Below are positions 17,291 through 26,260 of a stretch of DNA of 36,779 nt, in pieces. The position numbers and the translations under genes were made by a program. The first letter of the stretch is position 1; every line of letters starts with the position of its first letter. Source of the stretch: Nostoc sp. FACHB-973 (GTDB lineage Bacteria; Cyanobacteriota; Cyanobacteriia; Cyanobacteriales; Nostocaceae); assembly GCF_014698115.1 (NCBI RefSeq), contig NZ_JACJSJ010000086.1, forward strand, positions 1-36,779. The letters run 5' to 3'. The notes below the pieces were generated by a model that was not told the DNA's origin, ran no database searches, and saw nothing but the letters and a program-made list of their open reading frames with translations.

Positions 17291-18727
17291 ATGGCAGTTG
17301 TAGCTAACTCAATCAAGTTTGGTACAGACGGCTGGCGGGGCGTAATTGGAGATGAGTTCACCTTTGAACGCCTAGCCCTAGTCGCGCCAGTCGCTGCAAA
17401 AGTACTATATAATACATATTATTCTACGGTGGGTAGCCGGACAATAATTGTCGGTTACGATCGCCGATTTATGGCCGAAGACTTCGCTCGTGCTGTGGCT
17501 GATACCGTCACCGCTGTCGGATTTGATGTTTTACTCAGTGAAACCTATGCCCCAACCCCAGCTTTTAGTTGGGCAGCAAAAGAACTTAATGCCTTAGGGG
17601 CACTAGTCATTACAGCCAGTCATAATCCAGGTGCATACTTAGGCTTAAAAGTCAAGGGATATTTTGGCGGTTCGGTGTCGCCAGAAGTCACCAAGGAGAT
17701 AGAAGCACTGTTGCCCCAAGGAGTGCCACCTGCGGCTACCCCAGGCAAGCAAGAGAAGTTCGATCCTTGGCCGAGTTACACCCAAGCACTAGAACGTAAA
17801 GTTGATATTGCCAAAATTAGGCAAGCGATCGCCTCTGGTAAACTAACAGTATTTGGCGATGTCATGCATGGCGCTGCGGCTGGCGGATTGGCACAACTTC
17901 TAGGCGATAAGGTCATAGAAATCAACAGCGAACGCGACCCCCTATTTGGTGGTGGTGCGCCGGAACCCTTGCCTAAATACCTTTCCAAGCTATTTGAAGT
18001 TATCAAAGCTCACCGAGAAACAAATACATCAAGTTTATCTGTAGGATTGGTATTTGATGGAGACTGCGATCGCATCGCGGCTGTAGACGGGGAAGCTAAC
18101 TTCTTGAGTTCCCAGGTGTTGATTCCCATACTAATCGACCACTTAACCCGACGACGGGACTTTAAGGGTGAAATAGTCAAAACTGTTAGTGGTTCCGACT
18201 TAATACCCCTTGTGGCAGCATTACACCAACTGTCAGTATTTGAAACAGCAGTTGGTTATAAATACATCGCTGACAGAATGTTAGCAGCAGAAGTTTTGTT
18301 GGGTGGCGAAGAGTCGGGAGGTATCGGCTATGGTAGCCATATTCCCGAACGTGACGCACTGCTATCAGCATTGTATGTGCTAGAGGCGATCGTGGAATCT
18401 GGTTTAGATTTAGGTGAATATTATCGCCACTTGCAGCAACAGACAGGATTTAATTCAGCATACGATCGCATTGATTTACCCTTAGCAAGTATGGAAGTGC
18501 GATCGCGTCTTTTGCAACAACTCCAAACCAAACCTTTAACAGAAATCGCTGGGAAAGCAGTAATTGATTGTCAAACAATTGACGGCTACAAGTACCGCCT
18601 TGCGGATAAAAGCTGGTTAATGATTCGCTTTAGCGGAACTGAACCAGTTTTACGCCTTTACTGCGAAGCCCCAACACTTGAGCAAGTGCATCAAACTCTT
18701 GCTTGGGCAAAACACTGGGCGGAGTAA
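17291..18727 (+). CDS. Phosphoglucomutase/phosphomannomutase family enzyme
   Basis: 478 residues with AGGAT before the ATG. Alpha-D-phosphohexomutase marks are all present: FGTDGWRG at residues 8-16, the catalytic phosphoserine loop VITASHNPG (Ser near 113), the metal loop FDGDCDR near 254, a sugar-specificity segment GGEESGG, and the phosphate-binding RFSGTEP near the C-terminus. It moves phosphate between C1 and C6 of glucose or mannose, feeding glycogen, nucleotide sugars and cell-wall sugars in the cytoplasm. GEESGG suits glucose/mannose substrates better than glucosamine (GlmM), but exact preference cannot be read here. rdgB follows 85 bases downstream with a repeat hairpin between. Confidence 0.9.
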   Translation: MAVVANSIKFGTDGWRGVIGDEFTFERLALVAPVAAKVLYNTYYSTVGSRTIIVGYDRRFMAEDFARAVADTVTAVGFDVLLSETYAPTPAFSWAAKELNALGALVITASHNPGAYLGLKVKGYFGGSVSPEVTKEIEALLPQGVPPAATPGKQEKFDPWPSYTQALERKVDIAKIRQAIASGKLTVFGDVMHGAAAGGLAQLLGDKVIEINSERDPLFGGGAPEPLPKYLSKLFEVIKAHRETNTSSLSVGLVFDGDCDRIAAVDGEANFLSSQVLIPILIDHLTRRRDFKGEIVKTVSGSDLIPLVAALHQLSVFETAVGYKYIADRMLAAEVLLGGEESGGIGYGSHIPERDALLSALYVLEAIVESGLDLGEYYRHLQQQTGFNSAYDRIDLPLASMEVRSRLLQQLQTKPLTEIAGKAVIDCQTIDGYKYRLADKSWLMIRFSGTEPVLRLYCEAPTLEQVHQTLAWAKHWAE

Positions 18728-18730
18728 AAT

Positions 18731-18800
18731 TAGTGAGGAGTTGAGAGTTAGGAGTTAGGAATAAATAACTCATAACTCATCACTCCTAACTCCTAACTAA
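18731..18800. repeat. Facing GGAGTTA / TAACTCC repeats
   Basis: GAGGAGTTGAGAGTTAGG then AATAAATAACTCATAACTCATCACTCCTAACTCC. The halves pair as an imperfect hairpin between the phosphohexomutase and rdgB genes. Confidence 0.75.
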
Positions 18801-18812
18801 TATTTAAAATTC

Positions 18813-19388
18813 ATGACATTACTTGTAGTAGCCACAGGAAATCCAGGTAAGTTGCGCGAAATGCAAGCTTACCTGGCAAATTCTGGCTGGGAATTAATCC
18901 TCAAACCTGAAGAATTAGAAATTGAAGAAACAGGCGAAACCTTTGCCGCTAATGCCTGTCTCAAAGCGTCCCAAATTGCCAAAGCCACAGGAAACTGGGC
19001 GATAGCAGATGATTCTGGTTTAGAAGTAGATGCTTTGAATGGCGCACCAGGTGTGTATTCGGCACGCTACGCCAAAACTGACTCAGAACGCATTGCTAGG
19101 TTACTCAAAGAATTAGGTAACGAAGTCAATCGCCAAGCCCAATTTGTTTGTGTAGTGGCGATCGCTCGTCCGGATGGTGCGATCGCATTACAATCTGAAG
19201 GTATTTGTCGTGGCGAAATTCTTCATGCGCCTCGTGGTGATGGTGGATTTGGCTATGACCCAATTTTTTATGTGCAAGAGTTGCAATTGACTTTTGCCGA
19301 GATGACACGGGAGTTAAAGGGGTCAATTAGCCATCGAGGCAAGGCCTTTACAGCTTTACTTCCGCAACTGGAGAAAGTTAAGAGTTAG
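18813..19388 (+). CDS. rdgB: Non-canonical purine NTP pyrophosphatase (RdgB/HAM1)
   Basis: Hydrolyses ITP, dITP and XTP to monophosphates and keeps damaged purines out of DNA and RNA; cytoplasmic. The 191-residue protein has the family set: VVATGNPGKLREM at 5-17, WAIADDSGLEVDAL at 62-75 (the Mg-binding acidic pair), GGFGYDPIF, and the C-terminal SHRGKAF. Length is normal. The last residues and stop (EKVKS) overlap the first AAGTTAAGAGTTA unit of a repeat array, so the natural C-terminus may have been slightly replaced. Whether it is cotranscribed with the phosphohexomutase is not clear. Confidence 0.94.
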   Translation: MTLLVVATGNPGKLREMQAYLANSGWELILKPEELEIEETGETFAANACLKASQIAKATGNWAIADDSGLEVDALNGAPGVYSARYAKTDSERIARLLKELGNEVNRQAQFVCVVAIARPDGAIALQSEGICRGEILHAPRGDGGFGYDPIFYVQELQLTFAEMTRELKGSISHRGKAFTALLPQLEKVKS

Positions 19389-19496
19389 CAATTAAAAGTT
19401 AAGAGTTAAAAGTTATGTGTTGTGAATTATAGGAATAATAACTTCTAACTCTTGACTCGTAACTCTTAACTCCTAACTCTTCACTCATAACTTTTT
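19374..19496. repeat. Facing AAGTTAAGAGTTA / TAACTCTT arrays
   Basis: Tandem AAGAGTTA-type units run into the end of rdgB. A complementary set of TAACTCTTAACTCCTAACTCTTCACTCATAAC units precedes the PII stop. Like the array near 4.6 kb it lies between convergent genes and could form a long hairpin in both transcripts. Confidence 0.75.
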
Positions 19497-19835
19497 TTAA
19501 ACCGCTTCTGTGTTTTTTTCGCCGGTACGAATCCGAATCACTTGCTCAACAGGCGAGATGAAAATTTTACCATCACCGATTTCACCAGTGCGGGCAGCGG
19601 CAATAATTTTGTCCACTACCATATCAACCTGATTGTCGTCAACTACTATTTCCACTTTGAGTTTTTGGAGAAACTCAACGGTGTACTCGGAACCGCGATA
19701 CCTTTCAGTTTGACCTTTCTGGCGTCCGAACCCCCGGACTTCAGAAACCGTCATGCCAACAATCCCAGCGTTAACCAAGGCAATTTTCACTTCATCAAGC
19801 TTAAATGGGCGGATAATAGCTTCTACTTTTTTCAT
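19497..19835 (-). CDS. glnB: Nitrogen regulatory protein PII
   Basis: 112 residues, the usual PII length. PII senses 2-oxoglutarate and ATP/ADP and controls NAGK, PipX, nitrate/ammonium transport and other targets in the cytoplasm. All signatures are there: MKKVEAIIRPFKLDEVK at the start, the T-loop RYRGSEYTVEFLQKLK with Ser49 and Tyr51, and the C-terminal TGEIGDGKIFISPVEQVIRIRTGE. Ser49 is the residue phosphorylated in some cyanobacteria; heterocystous forms may not use it. The gene stands alone and is convergent with rdgB. An upstream GT-N10-AC site is compatible with NtcA control. Confidence 0.97.
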   Translation of the reverse strand: MKKVEAIIRPFKLDEVKIALVNAGIVGMTVSEVRGFGRQKGQTERYRGSEYTVEFLQKLKVEIVVDDNQVDMVVDKIIAAARTGEIGDGKIFISPVEQVIRIRTGEKNTEAV

Positions 19836-19900
19836 TTCTTTGATTTGTGACTTGTACTAGCTTCGTTTATCTATCTAACCAGATCTGTTGTCTGAAACTG

Positions 19901-19943
19901 TAACTAGTAGCGCCTTTGCTAAAACATATGTAATAATTGCCAC
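19901..19943 (-). promoter_or_regulatory. Possible NtcA-type promoter of glnB
   Basis: On the minus strand GTGGCAATTATTAC (GT-N10-AC, 19930-19943) is followed after 23 bases by TAGTTA (19901-19906). That spacing is like NtcA-activated promoters, where the site replaces the -35. The site is only a relaxed match to GTA-N8-TAC and the -10 lacks the usual final T, so this is a suggestion. It would give a leader of about 60 nt. Confidence 0.3.
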
Positions 19944-19989
19944 TTTTTTCAAATTGTAGATGCTTGGTTTCAGGAGTGCTGTACATGGA

Positions 19990-20017
19990 TAGCGGGGCGT
20001 TTAGCCCGTGCTGAGTA
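19990..20017. repeat. Dispersed 28-bp repeat, copy 1
   Basis: TAGCGGGGCGTTTAGCCCGT plus GCTGAGTA. It matches 26308-26335 at 25 of 28 bases. Confidence 0.7.
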
Positions 20018-20580
20018 ACTCTTGAGAGAACGGGGGGATTGAAGTAAGGACGCATTATTTCTTGTGACACGTGACGCTTGAAATAAATCTTTTTTTCTTC
20101 CATACCGGATGTAGTTGCTCTCAAAGCTAAGAGTCCTTGGTCTGTCTAATTTTACTTTTTACTCAGTACTCGTTACTCAGCACTCAGGATTGTTTCCGTG
20201 AGTGCTTTTGAAGCTAGAAGCAGCCTCGACTAACATGAGGAATTTGCTGTCAAATTATCATTTTTTATGTAGTATTTCTGACCTAAAAATAGATAAATTC
20301 TGCTATTGAGTAGATCATCTCAGATATTCAAAACAGTGATGAAACAGAAATGGTACGATAGCCCTAAATATTGCTGCTGACTGTGGGAATGTCAGCCCCT
20401 TCTGGAGCGACACGCACTCGCGTTCGGGGAAGTCAAAAGTCAAAAATTTACCAAGCCCATAAATAAATTCAGTTGCTTTGAGTCAACTGACGTAGTATTT
20501 CTTGCACTACGTGTCTCGAAATACATTTTTTATTTTCCATAAATAAATTTAGGGGCTTGTACCTTTTTATTTATGGTCAA

Positions 20581-21165
20581 CTAACGTTTTTGATGTTCAA
20601 ACAAGGGACGCACAATTAAATACCCAGCAGTGAAGGCAGTAAGCATAATTAACAAGATGGTAATAATTAACCACCAGCCACTAAGTTCCTTGGCATCTGG
20701 CTTTGCGGTAGAATAATAACTTACTTCTTGTTCTTCTATAAAAACTGGGTCTGGTATCGGAAACTTCATTTCCCTTATAGGTGTGGAAAACTCCTGGCGG
20801 TTTTTTTGAGGTGGACGCGGACGAGAAACCTGTTGAGGTGGAGGCGCTTGTGTTACTGGCTGCTTGGCGGGGCTTTTAACGTTGCTAGAAACTTGGGAAG
20901 CTTGGTGTTCAGTAAACATTCCATAGGAATCTACAAAATTTTGCAAGTGTGAAAAAGACTCAACAACTTTGGTGATTTCTTGGCGTAATAGTTGATTTTC
21001 TTGGGTTAATTCGTGATTTTTAGTGGTGATTGCATCTAGCCTCGCCTGAGTTGCTTGCAACTCCATTGACAATTCCCGGTATACAGATAGTGGTACAGAG
21101 GGAGGGTACGCTTGACTAGTCCGTGTTGACGAATTCCTGTGAACAGAACCTGTGGTTGTTCGCAT
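20581..21165 (-). CDS. Coiled-coil protein with C-terminal membrane anchor
   Basis: 194 residues. After a Ser/Thr-rich start there is a conserved-looking block, PLSVYRELSMELQATQARLD, leading into a coiled coil at about 30-75 (ITTKNHELTQENQLLRQEI). A Pro/Gln-rich linker spans about 95-125. A single membrane helix at about 164-186 (WLIITILLIMLTAFTAGYLI) is followed by a short basic tail. There is no signal peptide, so the bulk is predicted to be cytoplasmic and tail-anchored. I recognise it only as a type seen in filamentous cyanobacteria and give no function. It lies upstream of thiD on the opposite side of a repeat, not clearly in an operon. Confidence 0.75.
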   Translation of the reverse strand: MRTTTGSVHRNSSTRTSQAYPPSVPLSVYRELSMELQATQARLDAITTKNHELTQENQLLRQEITKVVESFSHLQNFVDSYGMFTEHQASQVSSNVKSPAKQPVTQAPPPQQVSRPRPPQKNRQEFSTPIREMKFPIPDPVFIEEQEVSYYSTAKPDAKELSGWWLIITILLIMLTAFTAGYLIVRPLFEHQKR

Positions 21166-21304
21166 TGGGGCTTGGTATTAAAAATCAAAGTGATTAGATC
21201 GTACAGAGATGCTAACAGAGAAAGTCAGCCCTGAAACTATGCCCAAGAATAATAGAAAAATGCCGAGACGGCAAAGATTTTTTATTGGGGGCTAAGTATT
21301 AGGG

Positions 21305-21365
21305 ACTGGGTATTGGCTACTGGGAAAACATTCCCTAGTCCCTAGTCCCCAGCCCCCAGTCCCCA
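21305..21365. repeat. CCCCAGT/CCCTAGT heptamer array at the end of thiD
   Basis: CCCTAGTCCCTAGTCCCCAG, then CCCCCAGT and CCCCACAATGG, with a partly complementary GGGACTGGGTATTGG on the left. This is the CCCCAGT class of heptamer repeat known from heterocystous cyanobacteria. It runs into the 3' end of thiD. Confidence 0.85.
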
Positions 21366-22175
21366 CAATGGAAAGAAGTGTCCCACAGGACCTTGCCCTT
21401 CGCCAATATCTAAAGCGTAAGTCAGGGCAGTGGTTACATATTCCTTTGCCTGTTGCACCGCCTGCCACAAGTTTTTTCCCTTTGCCAGATTAGCTGCGAT
21501 CGCAGCTGATAGTGTACAACCAGTACCGTGGGTGTTTGTTGTCTCTACTTGCTGGCAAGTCAAAACTTCCAACTTTTCCCCATCAAACCAAATATCAACG
21601 CCACGCAAATTTCCTTGCATACCTCCACCCTTGACCAAAACAGCCTTTGTCCGTAAAGTCTTGTGAATAATTTCAGCAGCGGCTTGCATATCTTCCAAGG
21701 AATTAATTTCTAAACCGCTCAAAATCTGGGCTTCGTAGCGATTGGGCGTGATAATAGCCGCCTTGGGGATAAGAGCATGGCACAGAGTCTTCACAGCATC
21801 ATTATCAATCAATTGTGCCCCAGTACGTGACACCATCACTGGATCGACTACCAGGTTATGGATTTGTAAAGCTTCTACTTGCTGGGCAACAGCAAATATA
21901 ATTTCTTGATTCAGCAACATTCCTGTTTTAGCTGCTTGTACGCCAATATCTTCAACTACTGCCTGAATTTGCGCTACAACAGCTTCTGTTGGCATGGCAT
22001 CAACCCTGTTAACTCCGAGAGTGTTTTGTGCAGTGACGCAGGTTATAGCGCTAGTACCGTGAACACAGTGAAAAGCAAAGGTGCGTAAATCAGCTTGAAT
22101 TCCTGCACCGCCACCGCTATCTGAACCAGCAATGGTTAAAGCAACAGGTACTCTGGAGTTTATTTGGGCGTTCAT
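21342..22175 (-). CDS. thiD: Hydroxymethylpyrimidine (phosphate) kinase
   Basis: Phosphorylates HMP and HMP-P in thiamine biosynthesis; cytoplasmic ribokinase-fold enzyme. The 277-residue protein has TIAGSDSGGGAGIQADL at residues 14-30, the KTGML block, VVDPVMVSRTGAQL, VLVKGGG and the catalytic HGTGCTLSAAIA near 220. Length is normal plus a short tail: the last residues (LWGLGAGD) and the stop are encoded by the CCCCAGT heptamer repeat, which means the original stop has been lost or moved. The isolated position, with no other thi genes, is common in cyanobacteria. Confidence 0.94.
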   Translation of the reverse strand: MNAQINSRVPVALTIAGSDSGGGAGIQADLRTFAFHCVHGTSAITCVTAQNTLGVNRVDAMPTEAVVAQIQAVVEDIGVQAAKTGMLLNQEIIFAVAQQVEALQIHNLVVDPVMVSRTGAQLIDNDAVKTLCHALIPKAAIITPNRYEAQILSGLEINSLEDMQAAAEIIHKTLRTKAVLVKGGGMQGNLRGVDIWFDGEKLEVLTCQQVETTNTHGTGCTLSAAIAANLAKGKNLWQAVQQAKEYVTTALTYALDIGEGQGPVGHFFPLWGLGAGD

Positions 22176-23044
22176 ATTATGAAGATTACTGGCGAGATGT
22201 TAGTTGCTTGGCGATCGCTTCCAATTGATTTTAGCGTCCAGTGCGACTTGAATATAAATAATGCCTTGTGAACCACGCCGACTTAATTGAGACAAACTTC
22301 ATCAAATACTTGTATCAAGCCTTCTTCAGACTAAAAATTAATAGGAATCACCACAAAACTTCCATAGTTTTTTGTCTATTGTTGTAAAAAATTTAACAAA
22401 AATCTGAGTATTTACTGATATCAATCACTGTTTGTGAAGGTTAGTCTAAATTGAGTTCACAAAACTCGCTTACACAGATTAAAACAGGTTTGACTAAGTT
22501 GTTACATTAGTCCCTTTAAATTAAGGGGTCAACCTACTAAAGTTTGAAACAATTCAGCTTTGACCACTGTAACTTTAAGTCCCCAGTTATCAGCCAGGGG
22601 TGCCCTTTACCATGCCGATTTGGCAGCTTCTGACCTCAGACAACGGATAAAGTTCAGAGGAATTATATACCAAATATGATCACCGTATCGAAATATAGTA
22701 ACAGCGATGCCTACGGCAGGCTGCGCCTACGCGGTGGAGATCGGATTTAATTCCACTCCCAGGCGATCAATCAGATGCAGACGCTAATCGTCCGATTACT
22801 CCCAACAACAGCCTGACGATTGACGGTATTTACATTCCTGGTTTAACCATCAGCGGTTGACAGGAGAAAAAATTTCCAGTTTGACAACAGCGTTTCTAGA
22901 ACCGAGGCAATTTGAAGTTGCGATCGGACAACTGTGACTGTCCTTCAGACTCAAGACAAATCACCCTTCTACTAACTACTTAGCAATTAACACAGTTGCT
23001 AAGAGTCCACGAGCAATTCCCTTATATATATTCGGAGTAAACCT
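22176..23044. other. Long intergenic region with a short coding-like remnant
   Basis: 870 bases. The part to about 22690 has stops in all frames. A dispersed GCGATGCCTACGGCAGGCTG-type palindromic repeat at 22704-22732 is followed in one frame by about 40 codons that look protein-like (LTIDGIYIPGLTISG then stop at 22858-22860), possibly the end of a broken gene. The last 15 bases hold the GGAG ribosome-binding sequence of the beta-helix protein. Confidence 0.5.
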
Positions 23045-26000
23045 ATGGCTGGCCAAGTATACTACGTTTCTGGAACAGGTAGCGATAACAATGATGGTTT
23101 GAGTGAAGCAACTGCATTTAAGACTTTAAGCAAAGCTTTTTACTCCACTTCTACAGAAGGCGGAGATACTGTCTTAGTAATGAATGGGGTCTACACTAAA
23201 GGTGCAAATTTATATGGCAGAAACGGCTCTCCAGACAACTGGACAACAATAAAAGCTTATCCAGGGCACACACCAATCATAAAACCAGCCGCAGGAGGTA
23301 GTGGCATTATGATCTTTAGTTCTTCTTATGTCCGCGTTGAAGGATTGGATATAGAAGGCGACGCAGAAAATATCACTTTACAATATGCTCTCCAAGAGAA
23401 AGACAACTTTGGGACTAACAATTTAATTACAGCTAATGGAATACATGTGAGTGTTGGTAGTAATCAAGGTATAGGCGGTACTAACCCACATCATATTGTC
23501 ATTAGTAGTAACACAATCCGTAACTTTCCAGGTGCGGGTATTGCATTTAGTGAGTCTGATTATATTATTGCAGAAAAAAATATAGTATCAGGCTGCAATT
23601 ATTATTCACCTTATGGATGTCAGGGAATTAGTGCTCTACGTAGTTTCAATTATGATAACAACACTACTGAGTACAGGATGATATATCGAGATAACATTGT
23701 CTACGGCAATGAAAGCCTGGTTCCTGTTTGGGAGACTGGTTATATCACTGAAGGTCATGGTCTTATGTTTGACACTACTTTTGAGTCTAAGAGTGGTGTG
23801 CCCTATACAGGTAAGGGTTTAATTGAAAATAATATCACCTACAATAATGGTGGTTCTGGTATTAATGTTTTCAGAGCTAAAAATGTAGATGTTGTTAACA
23901 ATACAGCTTACCAAAATTCTACTGTTCTTACAAATCATGGAGAGATTGCTGTCACTTACTCGGACAATGTACGTGTATATAACAACATAATGTATGCAAG
24001 TGACAATCAAAATGCCAATCTTGTCAAATACTCCACAAATGTAACTTTCGATCATAACCTTGTTTATAACTCGAATATCTTTCAAGCTTCGGATAATCCA
24101 AAATCTACTCTTACTTTGCAGAATATTTTGGGTAAAAATCCGTTGTTTGTTGATCCAGTTAAAGGCAATTTTGCCCTCAAAGCTGGAAGTCCTGCCATCG
24201 ATGCTGGTTCTAATGCCTTCAATAGCATCACTAAAAATGTTCCTCTGGACGGCGATGGTAATGGCACCGCAGTCATCGATATTGGTGCCTACGAAGCTCC
24301 AACCGCTAACACTCCTACTCCCGAAATTCAAGTTCTCAACGGTACAGTTGATATTGTAGATGGGAGTACGACTGCCATTAACTTTGGTGAGATCATTCTT
24401 GGTCAGACTCTGACTAAAACCTTTACGATTAAGAACACCGGTATAGCTGCACTTAATCTGAGTAATCTCAAACTTCCCAATGGCTTTAGTTTAGGAGGAA
24501 CTCTCCCCACAAGTGTGGCTGCCAATGCTTCCACTACTATAACGGTGGCACTCAATACTACTACACCAGGCACCTATGGTGGCACTCTGATTTTAAGCAA
24601 CAACGATAGTAATGAAAGCGAGTTTGACTTTGCTATTACTGGCAAAGTTATTAGTCCCGAAATTCAAGTTCTCAACGGTACAGTTGATATTGTAGATGGG
24701 AATACGACTGCCATTAACTTTGGTGAGGCCAATGTTGGCAATACTCTGACCAAAGCCTTTACGATTAAGAACACTGGTACGGCAGCACTCAATTTGAGTA
24801 ATCTCCAACTCCCCAATGGCTTTAGTTTAGTAGGAACTCTACCCACTAGTGTGGCTCCTAATGCTTCCACTACCATAACGGTGGCACTCAACACTACTAC
24901 AGTCGGTACTTATAGTGGCAGACTCAGTTTAAGCAACAACGACAGTGACGAAAGTCCTTTTGACTTTGCTATTACTGGCAAAGTTACTACTCCCGAAATT
25001 CAAATTCTCAACGGCACAGTAGACATTACAGATGGGAGTACGACCGCCATTGACTTTGGCAGCACCACTGTTGGTCAGACCGTAACCAAAACTTTTACGA
25101 TTAAGAATACCGGTACGGGCGCACTCAACCTGACTAACCTCAAACTTCCCAACGGATTTAGTCTAGTTGGAACTCTTCCGACTAGTGTGGCTGCTAATGC
25201 CTCCACCAACATCACCCTGGCACTCAACACTACTAAACTCGGTACTTATAGTGGTAACTTCAGTTTAAGCAACAACGACAGCGATGAAAGCCCCTTTGAC
25301 TTTGCCATTACTGGCAAAGTTGAACCCAAAATTATCAATGGCACAACTGGCAATGACACCTTTATTACCCGGCTAGGCAATGGCCATGACATCATCACAA
25401 ACTTTGGTGGTGTAGGTACCACCTTAGACCCTTCAGCCACAGTGATTGCCCAAATAGACACCTTAAAATTTATTGGGGCTGGCTTAACTGCGAAAAATCT
25501 GCAATTATCTCAAACTGGCAGCAACGATTTAGAAATCACTTTTGAAAACGCGGCTAATACCAAAGTCACCTTGCAAAACTTTAAGTTAGAGAACCTCGAA
25601 AACCTAGCTGCATCAGGAACAAGGCCAGCTATCGGTAATATCATATTTGACGGACAAAGCAGTGTTACCGAGAGTTTTGATGTGATTGATGCTAGATCGA
25701 CTCAAACTAGCATCTTCAACACAAACACCGTTACTTTCCTCAATTACTTAAACAATAACGTCGTAGGTTTTGACAACTCCGATGATGTGATTAATGCTCT
25801 AGGGGGCAATGACACCATCAATGGAAAAAGTGGCAATGACCTGCTGCGGGGCGGTACCGGCAATGATACTCTCATCGGTGGAGCAGGCAATGATATTCTC
25901 GTCGGTGATGGAGGTGCTGATGCTTTCCTCTACGACACCAACGCTGCTTTTAGCAGTGCTGCTGTGGGTATTGATACCATCGCTGACTTCAGTGGTTCTG

Positions 26001-26260
26001 CTGGTGACAAGATTATTCTTGATAAGACTACCTTTACTGCCATTACTTCTGTTGCGGGAACGGGTTTTAGTAAGACCAGTGATTTTCAAATCACTACTTT
26101 GGGGGCACTTAGCAATGCTGCGATCGTCTACGATCCTGTGACTGGGCAATTACTATACAATCAAAATGGTAGCGCTGCTGGTTTGGGCAGTGGTGGTCAA
26201 TTTGCACAACTTACTGGTGCCCCCACTCTTAAAGCCTCGGACTTCATCATTCAAGCATAG
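23045..26260 (+). CDS. Secreted beta-helix / ASH-repeat / RTX protein
   Basis: 1071 residues with GGAGTAA before the ATG. Residues 1-410 are a right-handed parallel beta-helix: YYVSGTGSDNNDGLSEATAF at the start, then repeated NxI/NxV turns such as IRNFPGAGIAFSESD and IENNITYNNGGSGINVF, as in pectate-lyase-like or polysaccharide-active proteins. Residues 426-765 hold three near-identical 112-residue ASH/choice-of-anchor-D Ig modules (TFTIKNTG, SLSNNDSDES). Residues about 920-960 are RTX calcium repeats (GGAGNDILVGDGGAD), and a type I secretion-type C-terminal domain ends in ASDFIIQA. No signal peptide, as expected for type I export. Likely extracellular or sheath-associated. No catalytic residues can be named, so an enzyme role is open. 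Confidence 0.85.
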   Translation: MAGQVYYVSGTGSDNNDGLSEATAFKTLSKAFYSTSTEGGDTVLVMNGVYTKGANLYGRNGSPDNWTTIKAYPGHTPIIKPAAGGSGIMIFSSSYVRVEGLDIEGDAENITLQYALQEKDNFGTNNLITANGIHVSVGSNQGIGGTNPHHIVISSNTIRNFPGAGIAFSESDYIIAEKNIVSGCNYYSPYGCQGISALRSFNYDNNTTEYRMIYRDNIVYGNESLVPVWETGYITEGHGLMFDTTFESKSGVPYTGKGLIENNITYNNGGSGINVFRAKNVDVVNNTAYQNSTVLTNHGEIAVTYSDNVRVYNNIMYASDNQNANLVKYSTNVTFDHNLVYNSNIFQASDNPKSTLTLQNILGKNPLFVDPVKGNFALKAGSPAIDAGSNAFNSITKNVPLDGDGNGTAVIDIGAYEAPTANTPTPEIQVLNGTVDIVDGSTTAINFGEIILGQTLTKTFTIKNTGIAALNLSNLKLPNGFSLGGTLPTSVAANASTTITVALNTTTPGTYGGTLILSNNDSNESEFDFAITGKVISPEIQVLNGTVDIVDGNTTAINFGEANVGNTLTKAFTIKNTGTAALNLSNLQLPNGFSLVGTLPTSVAPNASTTITVALNTTTVGTYSGRLSLSNNDSDESPFDFAITGKVTTPEIQILNGTVDITDGSTTAIDFGSTTVGQTVTKTFTIKNTGTGALNLTNLKLPNGFSLVGTLPTSVAANASTNITLALNTTKLGTYSGNFSLSNNDSDESPFDFAITGKVEPKIINGTTGNDTFITRLGNGHDIITNFGGVGTTLDPSATVIAQIDTLKFIGAGLTAKNLQLSQTGSNDLEITFENAANTKVTLQNFKLENLENLAASGTRPAIGNIIFDGQSSVTESFDVIDARSTQTSIFNTNTVTFLNYLNNNVVGFDNSDDVINALGGNDTINGKSGNDLLRGGTGNDTLIGGAGNDILVGDGGADAFLYDTNAAFSSAAVGIDTIADFSGSAGDKIILDKTTFTAITSVAGTGFSKTSDFQITTLGALSNAAIVYDPVTGQLLYNQNGSAAGLGSGGQFAQLTGAPTLKASDFIIQA
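24320..25327 (+). repeat. Three tandem 336-bp ASH-module repeats
   Basis: CCCGAAATTCAAGTTCTCAA recurs, nearly unchanged, at 24320, 24656 and 24992, exactly 336 bases apart. Each unit encodes one 112-residue module. The copies are very similar at DNA level. Confidence 0.88.

Larger units (their letters stand above)
19836..20580. other. Intergenic region upstream of glnB
   Basis: 745 bases. Beyond the suggested glnB promoter it holds a dispersed repeat at 19990-20017. It also holds a pair of diverged similar blocks (about 20050-20101 and 20491-20540, sharing TTTCTTG, ACGTG and GAAATA in order). A small minus-strand open frame of 85 codons here runs through the repeat and does not look coding. 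Confidence 0.5.

Noticed and set aside
19867..20124. 85-codon minus open frame upstream of glnB
   Set aside because: It runs through the dispersed 28-bp repeat and the glnB promoter region and lacks any protein-like pattern.
22595..22680. Possible TPP riboswitch near thiD (AGGGGTGCC-like bases)
   Set aside because: It is on the wrong strand for thiD, has no GCTGAGA or matching second arm, and its distance to the + gene is large.
23819..24331. 170-codon minus frame inside the beta-helix gene
   Set aside because: A shadow of the strong + strand coding frame; no independent support.
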